NCBI RefSeq assembly: GCF_030816725.1
Contig: NZ_JAUSYG010000001.1
Location: 3,906,001-3,970,000 of the forward strand
Source: Pseudarthrobacter defluvii
GTDB lineage: Bacteria > Actinomycetota > Actinomycetes > Actinomycetales > Micrococcaceae
Direction of reading: 5' to 3'
DNA: 64,000 nucleotides
Position 1 is the stretch's first letter. Every line of letters starts with the position of its first letter. Positions 8,312-16,031 of the stretch are shown piece after piece. The translations under genes were made by a program, and so were the position numbers. Under the pieces are notes generated by a model. The model was given only the letters and a program-made list of their open reading frames with translations, was not told where the DNA came from and searched no databases.

Positions 8312-9175
8312 CTACCGCGCCAGGGTGGACAGCGTGGTGGCGGCGAAGCCCTTCGCCGACTGGTTCCACAAAGCCAGCAGGCCCTGCAGGTTCTCGCCGT
8401 CCGCGCGGTGCGCGGGAAGCTGGTCCTGGAGGGTTGCCAGCACGCCGGTCCGCAGCTCCGTGTTGAAGTTGACCTTGCCAACATTCATGGCGGCGGCTTT
8501 GACCAGTTCTTCGGCGGGGATGCCGGAAGCGCCGTGCAGCACCAGCGGAATGTGGATCCGCGCCGCGATGTCCTGCAGCACGTCCCAGCGCAGCTTCGGC
8601 TCGCCCTTGTACTTGCCATGGACGTTGCCCACTGCGACGGCCAGCAGCTCCGCACCGGTGCGGGACACGAAGTCCTCCACCTGTGCGGAGTCCGTCAGGC
8701 CGGCGACGTCGACGCCGGACTGGCTGGTTGGCTGGTCGGCTGAGAAGGCACGGTCCTCGTCCCCTGCCAGGCCTCCGAGTTCGGCTTCGAGGACCACCTC
8801 GGCGCCCAGCAGGGCACGGGCTGCCTGGACCAGCGCAATGTTGTCCTCGTAAGGAAGGGACGAACCGTCGGCGAGGACGGAATCCGCCCCTGCCTCGACG
8901 GCGTCGGCCATCACCTGGAGGTCGGAGGCGTGGTCAAGCTGCACCGCGACCGGCACGGCGGCGGCATCGGCCAGGCCGCGCAGCGCGGTGATGAGCCGGA
9001 GCCCGTTGGCGGTGGCGGCGGTCTTGGGCGCCACCAGCAGGATCACGCCCCTGCCGGATTCCTCCGCGGCGCCCACCACGGCCAGCGCCGTGGTGAAGTC
9101 GTAGCAGGTTAAGGCCGGCACGGCGGAGCCCTGCTGGAGGGCAGAGGTGACCAGGTGGTCCAGTCGGGTATGCAT
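8312..9175 (-). CDS. Class II (zinc) aldolase, FbaA/GatY/KbaY superfamily
   Basis: 287 residues. The zinc and catalytic blocks are all visible: QLDHAS (zinc His and catalytic Asp, ~residue 80), SVLADGSSLPYEDN, VVLEAELGGLAGDED, AVGNVHGKYKG (zinc His) and LVLHGASGIP (zinc His). The enzyme cleaves or joins at a dihydroxyacetone-phosphate unit. It is the last gene of the operon and overlaps gntP by ATGA, so it is coupled to sugar-acid uptake. Known threonate/erythronate pathways use OtnC, a class II aldolase of the unrelated AraD fold; here a fructose-bisphosphate-type aldolase takes the place. The physiological substrate is inferred to be a phosphorylated keto-acid or its product. Confidence 0.88.
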   Translation of the reverse strand: MHTRLDHLVTSALQQGSAVPALTCYDFTTALAVVGAAEESGRGVILLVAPKTAATANGLRLITALRGLADAAAVPVAVQLDHASDLQVMADAVEAGADSVLADGSSLPYEDNIALVQAARALLGAEVVLEAELGGLAGDEDRAFSADQPTSQSGVDVAGLTDSAQVEDFVSRTGAELLAVAVGNVHGKYKGEPKLRWDVLQDIAARIHIPLVLHGASGIPAEELVKAAAMNVGKVNFNTELRTGVLATLQDQLPAHRADGENLQGLLALWNQSAKGFAATTLSTLAR

Positions 9176-10641
9176 CAGGCGCCCAGTCCTCCCACCAGGA
9201 CCCAGGCGACAAAGGTCAGCAGGAAGCCGGCCACACCCAGGATGGTGGTCAGGACGGTCCAGGTCTTCAGTCCGTCAGACACAGTGAGGCCGTAGTAGCG
9301 CACCACCACCCAGAAGCCGGCGTCGGTCACATGGGACAGGCCCAGGGCGCCGAAGCCGATGGCGATCACGATCACGGCGATCTGCGCGGGGCTGTAGCCG
9401 CCGCCGCTGACCGCTGCGGACAGCAGGCCTGTGGTGGTCACGATGGCCACGGTGGCTGAGCCCTGGGCTGCGCGCAAGGCGAGCGAGATAATGAAGCCGA
9501 GCAGCAGCAGCGGCACGCCCAGGGTGTCCAGGGTCTTGGAGAGCGCGCCGCCGATGCCGGAGACCTGAAGGACGTTGCCGAACACCCCGCCGGCGGCCAC
9601 CACCATCAGGATGGAGGCGATGGGCGGCAGCGAGCCTTCGAAGATTTCGCCGGTTTCCTTGAAGGACCAGCCGCGGCGGACCGCCAGCAGGAAGAAGGAC
9701 AGCGCCACGGCCACCAGCAGGGCCAGGAACGGGTTGCCGATAAAGGCGGCCAGGCCGTAGAGCGGATCGGACTTGGGGATGATGAGCGTGCCGACCGTAC
9801 CGAGCAGGATCTGCACGATGGGCGCAGCGATCAGGAAGATGATCAGGCCCGGCCGCGGCGGTGCAATGGCGGCGGCACCCGGGCCGTCGTGGCCCACCTT
9901 GACCAGTGACTTGGAGCCGAACTCCTCCACCTGCGTCTTCACGGCGGGCAGCAGCTCGTAGTCCTTGCGGTTCATGATGGACGCCACCCAGTAGGACAGG
10001 AAGCCCAGCGGCACGCAGATCAGCAGCGAGATGAGGGCGATGAGTCCGATGTCCGCACCGAGCACGCCCGCACCGGCCACGATGCCCGGGTGCGGCGGGA
10101 CTGCCACGTGGATGGAAAGCATGATGCCGGCCATGGGCAGGCCGAACTTCACCGGGTGGACCTTCGCGATCTTGGCGAAGGCGTACACGATGGGCACCAG
10201 CACGATGATGCCCACCTCGAAGAAGACGGGAATGGCCACCAGGAAGCCGACGGCGGTGAGCGCGACGGCCACGCGGCGGGCCCCGAGCTTGCGGGTGAAG
10301 TGGTCCGCGAGCGACTGGACGCCGCCGGACACCTCGATCATGCGGCCCAGCACGGCGCCGAGGGCGATCAGGATGGCAACCTTGCCCATGGTGCTGCCCA
10401 CGCCGCTGGAGACCACGGTGAAGATGTCCTGCAGCGGGATGGTGGCTGCCACGGCCACCAGGATGCTGACGGTGAGCAGGGCCACGAAGGCCTGGATCTT
10501 GAAGCGGATGATCATCACCAGCAGGATGGCGATGCCCACCGCTGCGATGGTGAGCAGTACCGGGGTGCCCAGCTCAACGGCGGGCTTGATGGCCGGGGCG
10601 TCGGCCGCCCGCTGTATCAGCGGGTTAATCAGGTGGTTCAC
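9175..10641 (-). CDS. GntP-family sugar-acid:H+ symporter
   Basis: 488 residues and 12-14 membrane segments. Family landmarks include VGSTMGKVAILIALGAVLGRMIEVSGG, PVFFEVGIIVLVPIVY, VPPHPGIVAGAG and the C-terminal ALGLSHVTDAGFWVVVRYYGL. GntP proteins import gluconate and other aldonates. With a four-carbon acid kinase and dehydrogenase in the operon, the likely substrate is threonate or erythronate rather than gluconate. It overlaps the aldolase by 4 bp. It is separated from the upstream dehydrogenase by 186 bp that contains a strong hairpin, which may adjust its expression. Confidence 0.9.
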   Translation of the reverse strand: MNHLINPLIQRAADAPAIKPAVELGTPVLLTIAAVGIAILLVMIIRFKIQAFVALLTVSILVAVAATIPLQDIFTVVSSGVGSTMGKVAILIALGAVLGRMIEVSGGVQSLADHFTRKLGARRVAVALTAVGFLVAIPVFFEVGIIVLVPIVYAFAKIAKVHPVKFGLPMAGIMLSIHVAVPPHPGIVAGAGVLGADIGLIALISLLICVPLGFLSYWVASIMNRKDYELLPAVKTQVEEFGSKSLVKVGHDGPGAAAIAPPRPGLIIFLIAAPIVQILLGTVGTLIIPKSDPLYGLAAFIGNPFLALLVAVALSFFLLAVRRGWSFKETGEIFEGSLPPIASILMVVAAGGVFGNVLQVSGIGGALSKTLDTLGVPLLLLGFIISLALRAAQGSATVAIVTTTGLLSAAVSGGGYSPAQIAVIVIAIGFGALGLSHVTDAGFWVVVRYYGLTVSDGLKTWTVLTTILGVAGFLLTFVAWVLVGGLGA

Positions 10642-10743
10642 GGGGAGGTGTCTCCTTTGGCATGCCGGTTCCGGGGCAGGGCGGCATCAGGGAATGGCGG
10701 GGTGGGGATAAACGTTGCGGGACTGCGCCGGCAACGCTGGGGG

Positions 10744-10783
10744 GGTACGACGACGGCGGAGGGGGGACCGCCGTCGTCGTACC
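10744..10783. promoter_or_regulatory. Intercistronic hairpin between ltnD-like gene and gntP
   Basis: Perfect 16-base arms (10744-10759 and 10768-10783) with an 8-base loop of purines. On the plus strand it is followed by five T, but both neighbours are transcribed leftward. It therefore probably acts as a partial terminator or RNA-processing/stability element within the operon. Confidence 0.6.
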
Positions 10784-10827
10784 TTTTTGCCGCAAGGGCA
10801 GGAGGGTGGCTTATCAGGTGCGCTTGG

Positions 10828-11727
10828 CTACCTGGTGCGCTTTGCCGGCGCGACCACCTTGATGACGGCGGAGTCATCGGCGGCGGCGAGGCCCTGGGCC
10901 TGGCCCAGGAGGTAGAGCTGCTCCGCGGCGGCGGCAACGGGGGCTGCCAGGCCGGCTGCGCGGGCGGCCTTGCCCACGATGCCCATGTCCTTGACGAAGA
11001 TGTCCAGGCGGGACAGGACCTCGGCACCTTCCTCGTTGTAGGCCTCGAGGATGCGGGGGCCGCGGTTGGAGAGCATGAAGGAACCCGCGGCGCCTGCTTC
11101 CAGGGCGGCGAGGGTCTTGGCCTGGTCCAGGCCCAGCGCGTCTGCGAGGGCCAGGGCCTCGGCGGCGGCCGCGATGTGGACGCCGCACAGGAGCTGGTTG
11201 ACGGTTTTCAGGGCCTGGCCGTCGCCGGGGTTGTCGCCCACCACGGTGAGGGTGGAGGCCAGCAGGTCCAGGGCGGGGGCCGCCTTTTCGCGGGCCTCGG
11301 GGGAAGCGCCGACGACGATCAGCAGGTCGCCTTCGCCGGCCCGCTTGGGGCCGCCGGACAGAGGGGCGTCCACCAGGTCCACACCGTATTCGGCCAGCTT
11401 GGCCACGGTGGCGGGGATCGCGTCGGTGCCCACGGTGCTGCCGAGGATCACGACGGAACCCGGTTCCAGCACGGACGCCACTCCGTTTTCGCCGAAGAGG
11501 ACGTCGTTGAGCTGCTCACCGTTGCGGACGGCCAGGAGCACGGCGTTGGCGCCCTTGGCGGCTTCCCGGGCCGAGCTGAACGTGGCGATGCCGGCTTCGC
11601 GGGCGAGCTCCAGGCGGGCCTCGGCGATGTCGAAGCCGTGGACGGTCAGCTGGGAGGCGAGTCGGGTGGCCATGGGCAGGCCCATGGCGCCGAGGCCCAG
11701 GACGGTGACGGTGTAGTTGCTGGTCAT
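10828..11727 (-). CDS. ltnD: NAD-dependent beta-hydroxyacid dehydrogenase, L-threonate 2-dehydrogenase-like
   Basis: 299 residues. Rossmann motif VLGLGAMGLPMATRL at the N-terminus, substrate loop DAPLSGGPKRAGEGDL (~residue 120), and the catalytic Lys in DGQALKTVNQLLCGVHIAAAAEAL (~170). These are the 3-hydroxyisobutyrate/tartronate semialdehyde reductase superfamily, and the pairing with a DUF1537 kinase matches LtnD of threonate catabolism. It would oxidise the 2-hydroxyl of a four-carbon acid to the 2-oxo form. It lies 47 bp downstream of the kinase. The symbol is by context; a related hydroxyacid is possible. Confidence 0.78.
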   Translation of the reverse strand: MTSNYTVTVLGLGAMGLPMATRLASQLTVHGFDIAEARLELAREAGIATFSSAREAAKGANAVLLAVRNGEQLNDVLFGENGVASVLEPGSVVILGSTVGTDAIPATVAKLAEYGVDLVDAPLSGGPKRAGEGDLLIVVGASPEAREKAAPALDLLASTLTVVGDNPGDGQALKTVNQLLCGVHIAAAAEALALADALGLDQAKTLAALEAGAAGSFMLSNRGPRILEAYNEEGAEVLSRLDIFVKDMGIVGKAARAAGLAAPVAAAAEQLYLLGQAQGLAAADDSAVIKVVAPAKRTR

Positions 11728-11774
11728 GGTGTTTCTCCGTTGAATTCTTGCGGGGGCTGGGAGCCGGCGGGGAT

Positions 11775-13271
11775 TCAGAATTTGGTGCTGAGTTTGCGGG
11801 TGACCTGGGCCAGGGACTCGTCGTCGCCCACGTTGCCGGCGAAGACGATGTACGGGATCCCCTTGGCGGGGCCGTCCACCGGTTCCCAGAGGCTGACGAT
11901 GCCCGGCAACATGGGGCCGCGGACGATCGCGTGCCGGATCTCCAGGCCGTGGGCCGCCACGTCCGAGGACGTGATGCCGCCCTTGGCGATGACGAACCGG
12001 GGCGGGAAGGTCTTCAAGGTGCGGTTGACCACGTCCACGACGGCGGCGGAGACCGTGCGCGCGATCCGCAGGCTTTCGGCGGGGTCGTCGGTCTTGATGA
12101 GCAGCCGGCTGGTGTGGACGATGACGTCCCCGGCGCGGAGCGCTTCAACGACGGCATCCACGGTCTGGTCCAGGTGCGCCTTGGCGTCCGCTTCCGCACC
12201 GAGGAGCTTTTCGACGTCGATCTCGATGATGCGTGCGGAGCGGTGCTCTGCGGTGAGGACATTGAGCTGGCGGGTGGTGAGGCCGACGTGTGATCCCACC
12301 ACGATGAGGCCGCCGGCCTCTGATGGGGTGTTCCCGGCGTAGGCCTCTTCTGCGGTCAGGGCGGTGCGGACTTCCTGGCCGATGCGGCCGCGGACGAACG
12401 GCGGGCCGACGCGGTACAGGAGCTTCTTGCCGCGGCGTTCGGCTTCTTCCAGGCCCAGGGCCAGGGCGCGGAAGTCGTTCTCGGAGACGATGTCGGCCAC
12501 GATGGGGGTGGAGTCGGTGGCCGGTTCGATGGCGTCGGCGATGGCCTTGGCGGAGATGGCCGGGTCCTGCGCGGAGGCGCCGGCGCGGATGATGTTCAGG
12601 TCCAGGACGATGACGGAGTCTGCGGGGAACCTGCCCTGCGACTTTTCCGCGACATAGTCGGCCATGACGGAGGTGCTGAAGCCGAAGGAGGCGTCCTTGG
12701 CGAACTCGGTGTCGGACACGGGGACCAGGGTTCCCTTGGCGTCACCGGTGCCGCGCATGTAGTGAATGCCGCCAATGGTGAGCCTGCCGGCATCGGGGAA
12801 GGCGGGGACCAGGACAACGCCATCGGTCTTCTCCCCGCTAACCTCGGCAACCGTGGCTGCGATGACGTCCGGTTCCAGGGGGAAGTGGCCACGGAGGGTC
12901 GAATCGCTGCGGCTGACGAAGCCCACGCGGATGCCTGCATCGGCCGCGGCGGCCAGCGCGTTGCGGACTACTTCCTCATTGCGTGCTGCCGCTTCTGCGG
13001 GGTCAAGGCTGCGGGTGTTGGTCAGGACGTACACGGCGGGCTTGGCTGCGCTCTGTGCAATATGCGCAAAGGCCCAGGCGAGGTCCTGGACTTCCCACCG
13101 GGTGAGTACGGGCAGGTCTGCCACAGACTGCGTGCCGGTGGGGTCGTCGTCGAGCACTACCAGGACGCGGGGAACCTCCGCGTTGGAAACGGCCAGCTTG
13201 TCGGCAACCAGCCCGGCCGGGATCTCGAGGTCTGCCGGGTAGGCGGCCAGAACGTCTGCTTCAAGCGTCAC
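11775..13271 (-). CDS. Four-carbon acid sugar kinase (DUF1537 family)
   Basis: 498 residues. N-terminal domain with VLVVLDDDPTGTQSVADLPVLT, the DDxTG substrate motif, then SRSDSTLRGHFPLEP; C-terminal ATP-binding domain with FVIAKGGITSSDVA and GIPYIVFAGNVGDDESL. This is the OtnK/DtnK/DenK family, which phosphorylates 3-oxo-tetronate, D-threonate or D-erythronate; which of these cannot be told. The GTG at 13271 is chosen because GGAG lies 6 bp upstream and a longer reading to 13370 would run through the operator palindrome. It is the first gene of the minus-strand operon and divergent from the GntR gene. Confidence 0.88.
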   Translation of the reverse strand: MTLEADVLAAYPADLEIPAGLVADKLAVSNAEVPRVLVVLDDDPTGTQSVADLPVLTRWEVQDLAWAFAHIAQSAAKPAVYVLTNTRSLDPAEAAARNEEVVRNALAAAADAGIRVGFVSRSDSTLRGHFPLEPDVIAATVAEVSGEKTDGVVLVPAFPDAGRLTIGGIHYMRGTGDAKGTLVPVSDTEFAKDASFGFSTSVMADYVAEKSQGRFPADSVIVLDLNIIRAGASAQDPAISAKAIADAIEPATDSTPIVADIVSENDFRALALGLEEAERRGKKLLYRVGPPFVRGRIGQEVRTALTAEEAYAGNTPSEAGGLIVVGSHVGLTTRQLNVLTAEHRSARIIEIDVEKLLGAEADAKAHLDQTVDAVVEALRAGDVIVHTSRLLIKTDDPAESLRIARTVSAAVVDVVNRTLKTFPPRFVIAKGGITSSDVAAHGLEIRHAIVRGPMLPGIVSLWEPVDGPAKGIPYIVFAGNVGDDESLAQVTRKLSTKF

Positions 13272-13328
13272 AGTGCACTCCGTTGTGTAGCGATCCAGGT
13301 TCCCGGATCCAGATGTAAAGGTAACTGT

Positions 13329-13345
13329 AAGATGTCTGACATCTT
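13329..13345. promoter_or_regulatory. GntR operator 1
   Basis: Perfect 17-bp palindrome: AAGATGTC, central T, GACATCTT. It sits 58 bp from the kinase start and ~100 bp from the divergent GntR start. The TGTCTGACA core is of the size bound by FadR-type GntR proteins. Confidence 0.75.
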
Positions 13346-13393
13346 TCAACTGAGTGCTAGTGTGGCACACGGCATACGGACGCGCAAGTACAC

Positions 13394-13404
13394 TTGTCTG
13401 ACAT
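13394..13404. promoter_or_regulatory. GntR operator 2
   Basis: TTGTCTGACAT repeats the core of operator 1 (TGTCTGACA), 65 bp away and closer to the GntR gene, suggesting autoregulation or cooperative binding. Confidence 0.6.
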
Positions 13405-13442
13405 ATCCGCCGCGGAAGCCGGAAGCAGGAATCGGGGGCAAC

Positions 13443-14147
13443 ATGGCAAGGAAGTCGCTGGTAGGCGTGGTGGCCGACGAGCTGCTGGACCGCATCATCG
13501 AAGGCGAGTTTCCGCCCGGCTCAACCGTTCCCGGCGAGCACGAACTCAGTGCCCGCCATGAGGTCAGCCGCATGACCGTCCGCGAAGCGATGAAGACGCT
13601 GCAGGCCCAGCGCATCCTGAGCGTGGAGCGCGGCCGGGGAACATTCGTCAACCCCCTCAGCCGCTGGGCCTCGCTGGAAGCAGTCTTGCGTGCAGCATCC
13701 GAGGGCAAGAACGACGCCGATGCCTCCATCCAGCTCATCGAACTCCGCCGCATGCTTGAAACGGGAGCCTGCGAGCTTGCCGCAGGGCGCATCAGCGAAG
13801 AGGACATCACCGCCCTGTTCAACTACATCTCGGCGATGAAGTCCGCCCACAGCATCAACGATGTCGCGGCCTTTGTGGAGGCGGACCTCGCCTTCCACGA
13901 CGTCATCCTGGGCGCCTCCGGCAATGTCTTCGTTTCGGTCCTGTTCGAGCCGCTGCATCGGGTCCTTGAGAAGCGCAGGACCGAGACCTCCGCCGTTCCT
14001 GACATCCAGGAGCACGCCATCGGCCACCACCAGAACATCGCCGAAGCGCTGCAGTCCGGCGACGCGGTCCGGTCCCGCGAGGCCATGGACGCCCATATGC
14101 AGCAGACCCTGGACGACCTCAGGCACCTGGTGCTGGAAGCGAAGTAG
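13443..14147 (+). CDS. GntR-family regulator, FadR/FCD subfamily
   Basis: 234 residues. N-terminal winged helix (residues ~5-70) with GEFPPGSTVPGEHELSARH and VSRMTVREAMKTLQ, then GRGTFV, the classic GntR end of the wing. The C-terminal FCD domain (~90-230) has the ligand/metal residues Asp-His in ADLAFHDVILGAS and His in EHAIGHHQNI. It should repress the divergent sugar-acid operon until a pathway intermediate binds. The ATG at 13443 follows a GGGGGC stretch; an upstream-extended frame runs into the kinase gene and is not used. Two matching operators lie in the divergent region. Confidence 0.92.
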   Translation: MARKSLVGVVADELLDRIIEGEFPPGSTVPGEHELSARHEVSRMTVREAMKTLQAQRILSVERGRGTFVNPLSRWASLEAVLRAASEGKNDADASIQLIELRRMLETGACELAAGRISEEDITALFNYISAMKSAHSINDVAAFVEADLAFHDVILGASGNVFVSVLFEPLHRVLEKRRTETSAVPDIQEHAIGHHQNIAEALQSGDAVRSREAMDAHMQQTLDDLRHLVLEAK

Positions 14148-14273
14148 CGCCCCCGGGTTTTTGGGCCGGGTGGTGGCCCTAATTGCCATGGCCCCTGTTC
14201 AACGCTCCAGCAGTCCTACTAGTCTTCAGGGACGGCCCGCAATCGGGAGCATCGACGATCACGAGGAGCGAAG

Positions 14274-14486
14274 TTGTCCAACCACACGTACAGCATTTCT
14301 GAAATTGTCGGCACCTCCACCCAAGGCGTGGATGACGCCGTCCGCAACGGCATTGCCAAGGCCTCGCAGACGCTTCGGAACCTCGACTGGTTCGAGGTCA
14401 AGGAAGTCCGCGGCCACCTTGAGGACGGGAAGGTCGCGGACTGGCAGGTCACCATCAAAATCGGTTTCCGCCTGGAAGAGCAGTAA
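14274..14486 (+). CDS. Dodecin family flavin-binding protein
   Basis: 70 residues, normal dodecin length. It has the pattern SISEIVGTSTQGVDDAVRNGIAKASQTLRNLDWFEVKEVRG, with the Trp that stacks on flavin and a VTIKIGFRLEE final strand. Dodecins form 12-mers that store and protect flavins. The start is TTG at 14274 with GAGGAG 5 bp upstream; no ATG fits. It is monocistronic with its own terminator. Confidence 0.92.
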   Translation: MSNHTYSISEIVGTSTQGVDDAVRNGIAKASQTLRNLDWFEVKEVRGHLEDGKVADWQVTIKIGFRLEEQ

Positions 14487-14497
14487 GCCAAAAAACA

Positions 14498-14535
14498 GGA
14501 CCCGCAGCCGGCGCGTTAGCGCTGGCTGCGGGTCC
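14498..14535 (+). terminator. Dodecin terminator
   Basis: Perfect 12-base arms (GGACCCGCAGCC and complement) with a 14-base loop, then CTTTT, just after the dodecin stop. Confidence 0.85.
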
Positions 14536-14556
14536 CTTTTGCTTAAAGAAGGCGCC

Positions 14557-14775
14557 TTAGTTCGCCGTGCCCGGGCTCCGCCGCCGCCAGACTGTGGGTA
14601 CGCCGTCGAACGCGGGGAACACATGGCCCTCGAAGAAGGACAGGACCGTATGGGGATCCAGGTCCGGGCTCCAAAGACCGGAGGCAGGGCAGTGCGAACC
14701 GGTGGCGGTGGAGGCGGTGCCGGCGGAAGCCTGGCGTTCCTTCAGTAGGGCGATGCGTTTCATCGTTGAGACCAT
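14557..14775 (-). CDS. Small protein with CPxSGLW motif
   Basis: 72 residues. The core SHCPASGLWSPDL, then FFEGHVFPAF and WRRRSPG, resembles short actinobacterial and proteobacterial proteins that carry a CPxSGxW block followed by a G..(F)P loop and a terminal Trp; their role is unknown to me. Start is ATG 14775 or 14763; both have only modest ribosome sites. It converges on dodecin. The motif, not codon bias alone, is why I keep it. Confidence 0.5.
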   Translation of the reverse strand: MVSTMKRIALLKERQASAGTASTATGSHCPASGLWSPDLDPHTVLSFFEGHVFPAFDGVPTVWRRRSPGTAN

Positions 14776-14912
14776 CCTGGGGTGACAAAAACGGGCGGGG
14801 AAGCTGGTACTCCCACCCTAGGAAAGGCAAGGCGCCGGACCAATGGGCAGCTGGCCAGATTCCCCTCCTCCTGCTGGACGAATGTACAGTGGCTCACACC
14901 ACGGCCGGCAGG

Positions 14913-15812
14913 TCAGCCCGGTTGGCCACCGTCTGCCACGGCGGTTGCGTCCCGCTCCGCGTCAACCGCAGGCCTCGCGCCCAGGCTGCCCAACAGGGCC
15001 AGGGCGTCCGACGACGGCGATCCCGGCCGGGCGGAATACACGCGCAGCGTCTGGTCGGGGTCCTCCGGCAGGACAAGGTTTTCAAAGTTCAGTTCCAGGT
15101 CCCCCACCGCGGGGTGGTGAAGCCGGACGGTGCCGGCTGCGCGGGTGGCCACCCGGTGCCCGGCCCACCACTGGCGGAAGTGTTCGCTGTGGACCGCCAG
15201 CTCACCCACCAGGTGATTGGCCTGGGGATCATTCGGGTGCCGGCCCACGTCCAGGCGGAGCGATCCTGCCGCTTCAGCAGCCACCGTCTTCCAATCCCTG
15301 AACAGCTCCCGGGCTGCGGGGTCCAGGATGGTCCACCTGGTGAGGTTTCGCTCCGCTGGCGGCAGTGCCGGAAAGTCGGCGAACAGCAGGAATGCCATCC
15401 TGTTGCCGGCCAGGACGTCATTGCGCCGGCCCAACACCAGCGCGGGCACGTCCCCGACTGCCTCGAGCAGCTGGCGCAGTGCGGGCCGGACGCCCTGTGC
15501 TGCGCCGGCACCGGGTTCACGGGGAGCACTGGCGCAGTTCTCCAGCAGGTCCAGCATGTGCGCGTGCTCGCTGCTGTCCAGGCGCAGTGCCCGGGCAACG
15601 GCGTCCAGCACCGTACGGGACGGATGGATGTTGCGGCCTTGCTCCAACCGGACGTAGTAGTCGGTGCTGACCCCGGCCAGCCGGGCGACTTCCTCCCGCC
15701 TTAAACCCGGAACCCTGCGGGCGCCCGTGCTGGGACCGGTGCCGGCCACGTCCGGACTCAACCGGGACCGCATGGCTTTGAGGAATTTTCCGAACTCGGC
15801 GCTTTGACCCAT
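14913..15812 (-). CDS. HTH regulator with MmyB-like ligand-binding domain
   Basis: 299 residues. The N-terminal XRE-type HTH (residues ~10-75) has VPGLRREEVARLAGVSTDYYVRLEQGR, the hallmark of this regulator class. The C-terminal MmyB-like domain (~100-290) has WTILDPAARELFRDW and LHHPAVGDLELNFENLVLPEDPDQ. These regulators commonly sit divergent from oxidoreductases, as here with the aldo/keto reductase at 16032, and respond to small hydrophobic ligands in characterised relatives. ATG 15812 is preferred over 15821. A perfect palindrome lies 46 bp upstream. Confidence 0.9.
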   Translation of the reverse strand: MGQSAEFGKFLKAMRSRLSPDVAGTGPSTGARRVPGLRREEVARLAGVSTDYYVRLEQGRNIHPSRTVLDAVARALRLDSSEHAHMLDLLENCASAPREPGAGAAQGVRPALRQLLEAVGDVPALVLGRRNDVLAGNRMAFLLFADFPALPPAERNLTRWTILDPAARELFRDWKTVAAEAAGSLRLDVGRHPNDPQANHLVGELAVHSEHFRQWWAGHRVATRAAGTVRLHHPAVGDLELNFENLVLPEDPDQTLRVYSARPGSPSSDALALLGSLGARPAVDAERDATAVADGGQPG

Positions 15813-15857
15813 GCAGACCATTGTGCCTGCGATGGGTGCCCTGCTCTACAACGAAGG

Positions 15858-15874
15858 TAGGACTGGCAGTCCTA
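15858..15874. promoter_or_regulatory. Palindromic operator in the regulator/reductase divergent region
   Basis: TAGGACT-GGC-AGTCCTA, a perfect 7-base-arm palindrome 46 bp upstream of the HTH/MmyB gene. It is probably the binding site of that regulator, governing itself and the aldo/keto reductase genes. Confidence 0.6.
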
Positions 15875-16031
15875 GGAAAAACAGAAACAGCTTTGGCTGC
15901 TGACTGGATGGGTAAAAGTGCATAGGCTCAGGAGTGAGCCGGTGGAAACCGCTTTCTGAGTTGTCGAGCAGCCGGCACCGCTTTCCAGCACTTCATCTTC
16001 CCGCAACACCTCCCAGAGAAGGAGCACACCC

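Noticed and set aside
10740..10790. Plus-strand rho-independent terminator at the intercistronic hairpin
   Set aside because: No plus-strand gene ends there; both neighbours are leftward, so I list it as an operon-internal element.
10090..12342. 750-residue plus-strand open frame
   Set aside because: It runs antisense through gntP, the ltnD-like gene and the kinase, has His/Gly/Asp-rich low-complexity sequence typical of high-GC shadow frames, and matches nothing; the minus-strand genes explain the region.
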